From Candidatus Proendomicrobium guianensium (lineage in GTDB: Bacteria > Elusimicrobiota > Endomicrobiia > Endomicrobiales > Endomicrobiaceae), in NCBI GenBank assembly GCA_009785775.1, contig WQVR01000027.1, positions 1 through 8,466 on the forward strand: a DNA stretch of 8,466 nt, in the 5' to 3' direction. The notes beneath the pieces were generated by a model. It made no database searches. It saw nothing but the letters and a program-made list of their open reading frames with translations, and was not told the origin of the DNA. Both the position numbers and the translations under genes were made by a program. Within the stretch, counting starts at the first letter, position 1; each line of letters begins with the position of its first letter. Below, one piece after another: positions 7,609 through 8,466 of this stretch.

Positions 7609-8466
7609 GCGCAAAGGTGTATGATGTAATTGTAATAGGCGGCGGTGCGGCAGGTTTATATGCCGCAGGCATTGCAAGCCGTAACAGTTTAAGCGTATGT
7701 CTGCTTGAAAAAAAACATAAAACGGGACTTAAACTCTCAATTACGGGAAAAGGCAGGTGCAATATTACAAATTCGGCTAGTATGCTTGAATTTATAAACC
7801 TTACCCGAAACGGCAAATTTTTGCATAGCGCTTACCGCACTTTAACTAACACTGACCTTATAACTTTTTTTGAGAATTTAAACGTGCCTTTAAAGCTTGA
7901 AAGGGGGGGAAGGTATTTTCCCGCTTCTGGTAGCGCGCATGATATTGTAAAAGCCCTAAACTCTTTTGCGGTAAATGCAGGCGCTGAAATTTTAACTTCT
8001 TATCAGGTTAACTCTATAGAAAAAACAGACGATGTTTTTATAATTAACAAAAGCCTTAAAGCAAAAAATATTATTGTGTCTACGGGCGGTGTGAGTTACC
8101 CTAAAACGGGTTCAGAGGGTGACGGTTATAAATTTGCTAAACAATTCGGGCATAAAATAATTAAACCCTTGCCTGCGCTAGTGCCTATTACGCTAAATAG
8201 CCCTTACTTAAAAAATTTAAACAAACTTAAACTTAAAAATGTTGAAATTGAAATAAAACTTTCAGGTAAAACTTTAGCGCGGGAATTTGGCGAAATGGAG
8301 TTTAGCGTTTTTGGCGCGGACGGTCCTATAATACTTTCAGTAAGCGGCGTGGTGTCAGAAAACGCAGGTAAGCCTTTAAGCTTGCACATTAACCTAAAAC
8401 CTGCCGTGAAAAAAGAAGAATTTGAAAAACGTTTTTTAAAAGAACTTGATACTTGCGGCGCTTTAA
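7605..8466 (+). CDS. BaiN/HI0933-family FAD-dependent oxidoreductase, N-terminal part (3' end outside window)
   Basis: The frame is open from ATG 7605 to the right edge, giving 287 residues of a family usually about 400 long. The FAD-binding Rossmann motif is GGGAAG (12-17), with the ribose-binding acid at E35 (CLLEKK). Family signatures follow in order: LKLSITGKGRCNITN (42-56), GGRYFPASG (101-109), a second dinucleotide segment STGGVSYPKTGSEGDGY (159-175), PALVPI (190-195) and GEMEFSVFGADGPIIL (229-244). These are soluble flavoproteins of the HI0933/YhiN type. One member, BaiN, has been linked to bile-acid reduction, but most have no known substrate, so no reaction is assigned. The ATG overlaps the previous stop by four bases (ATGA) and lacks its own clear Shine-Dalgarno, pointing to translational coupling. 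The usual family form GEMLFTHFG reads GEMEFSVFG here, a substitution near the flavin domain boundary. A G7 run at 7903-7909 keeps frame and encodes the conserved GGR. Confidence 0.85.
   Translation, partial: MSAKVYDVIVIGGGAAGLYAAGIASRNSLSVCLLEKKHKTGLKLSITGKGRCNITNSASMLEFINLTRNGKFLHSAYRTLTNTDLITFFENLNVPLKLERGGRYFPASGSAHDIVKALNSFAVNAGAEILTSYQVNSIEKTDDVFIINKSLKAKNIIVSTGGVSYPKTGSEGDGYKFAKQFGHKIIKPLPALVPITLNSPYLKNLNKLKLKNVEIEIKLSGKTLAREFGEMEFSVFGADGPIILSVSGVVSENAGKPLSLHINLKPAVKKEEFEKRFLKELDTCGAL

Noticed and set aside
7903..7909. G7 run in the flavoprotein as a possible frameshift or sequencing error.
   Set aside because: The frame on both sides matches the family, and the run itself encodes the conserved Gly-Gly-Arg.

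Overview
The window is a dense block of same-strand (+) genes with no non-coding gap longer than about 53 bases. The organism is a diderm bacterium: it has a TamB-type envelope protein and a signal-peptide-bearing outer-membrane beta-barrel. The DNA is moderately AT-rich by eye, with many TTA/CTT leucine and AGA/AGG arginine codons. The combination of a PorV/UPF0164-like barrel protein, a very long TamB and this codon style would fit Elusimicrobiota (Endomicrobium/Elusimicrobium-like). That placement is inference and has not been tested by any search.

Layout: (1) 1-288 is the 3' end of a class IV (branched-chain amino acid) aminotransferase, open at the left edge. (2) 342-5066 is a giant TamB/DUF490-family protein of 1574 residues. 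(3) 5091-6035 is a PorV/UPF0164-like outer-membrane beta-barrel starting at TTG. (4) 6050-7027 is an NAD(P)H-dependent glycerol-3-phosphate dehydrogenase (GpsA) homologue with an altered phosphate-site residue. (5) 7039-7608 is a small P-loop kinase-like protein of the UPF0200/dephospho-CoA-kinase-like group. (6) 7605-8466 is the N-terminal two thirds of a BaiN/HI0933-family flavoprotein, overlapping gene 5 by ATGA and open at the right edge.

The gaps from tamB onward are 24, 14 and 11 bases, then a 4-base overlap, so genes 2-6 probably form one transcript. The aminotransferase, 53 bases upstream of tamB, may or may not belong to it. A plausible theme for the middle of the block is outer-membrane building: TamB-like proteins carry phospholipid toward the outer membrane, the barrel protein is an outer-membrane resident, and GpsA makes the glycerol-3-phosphate backbone of phospholipids. 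The last two genes look like metabolic or nucleotide-related passengers. I saw no RNA genes, mobile elements, CRISPR arrays or convincing terminators. Nothing here proves a new system; the best leads are the substituted GpsA active site, the Pro/Tyr-rich TamB tail, the tamB-barrel-gpsA grouping and the poorly characterised kinase.
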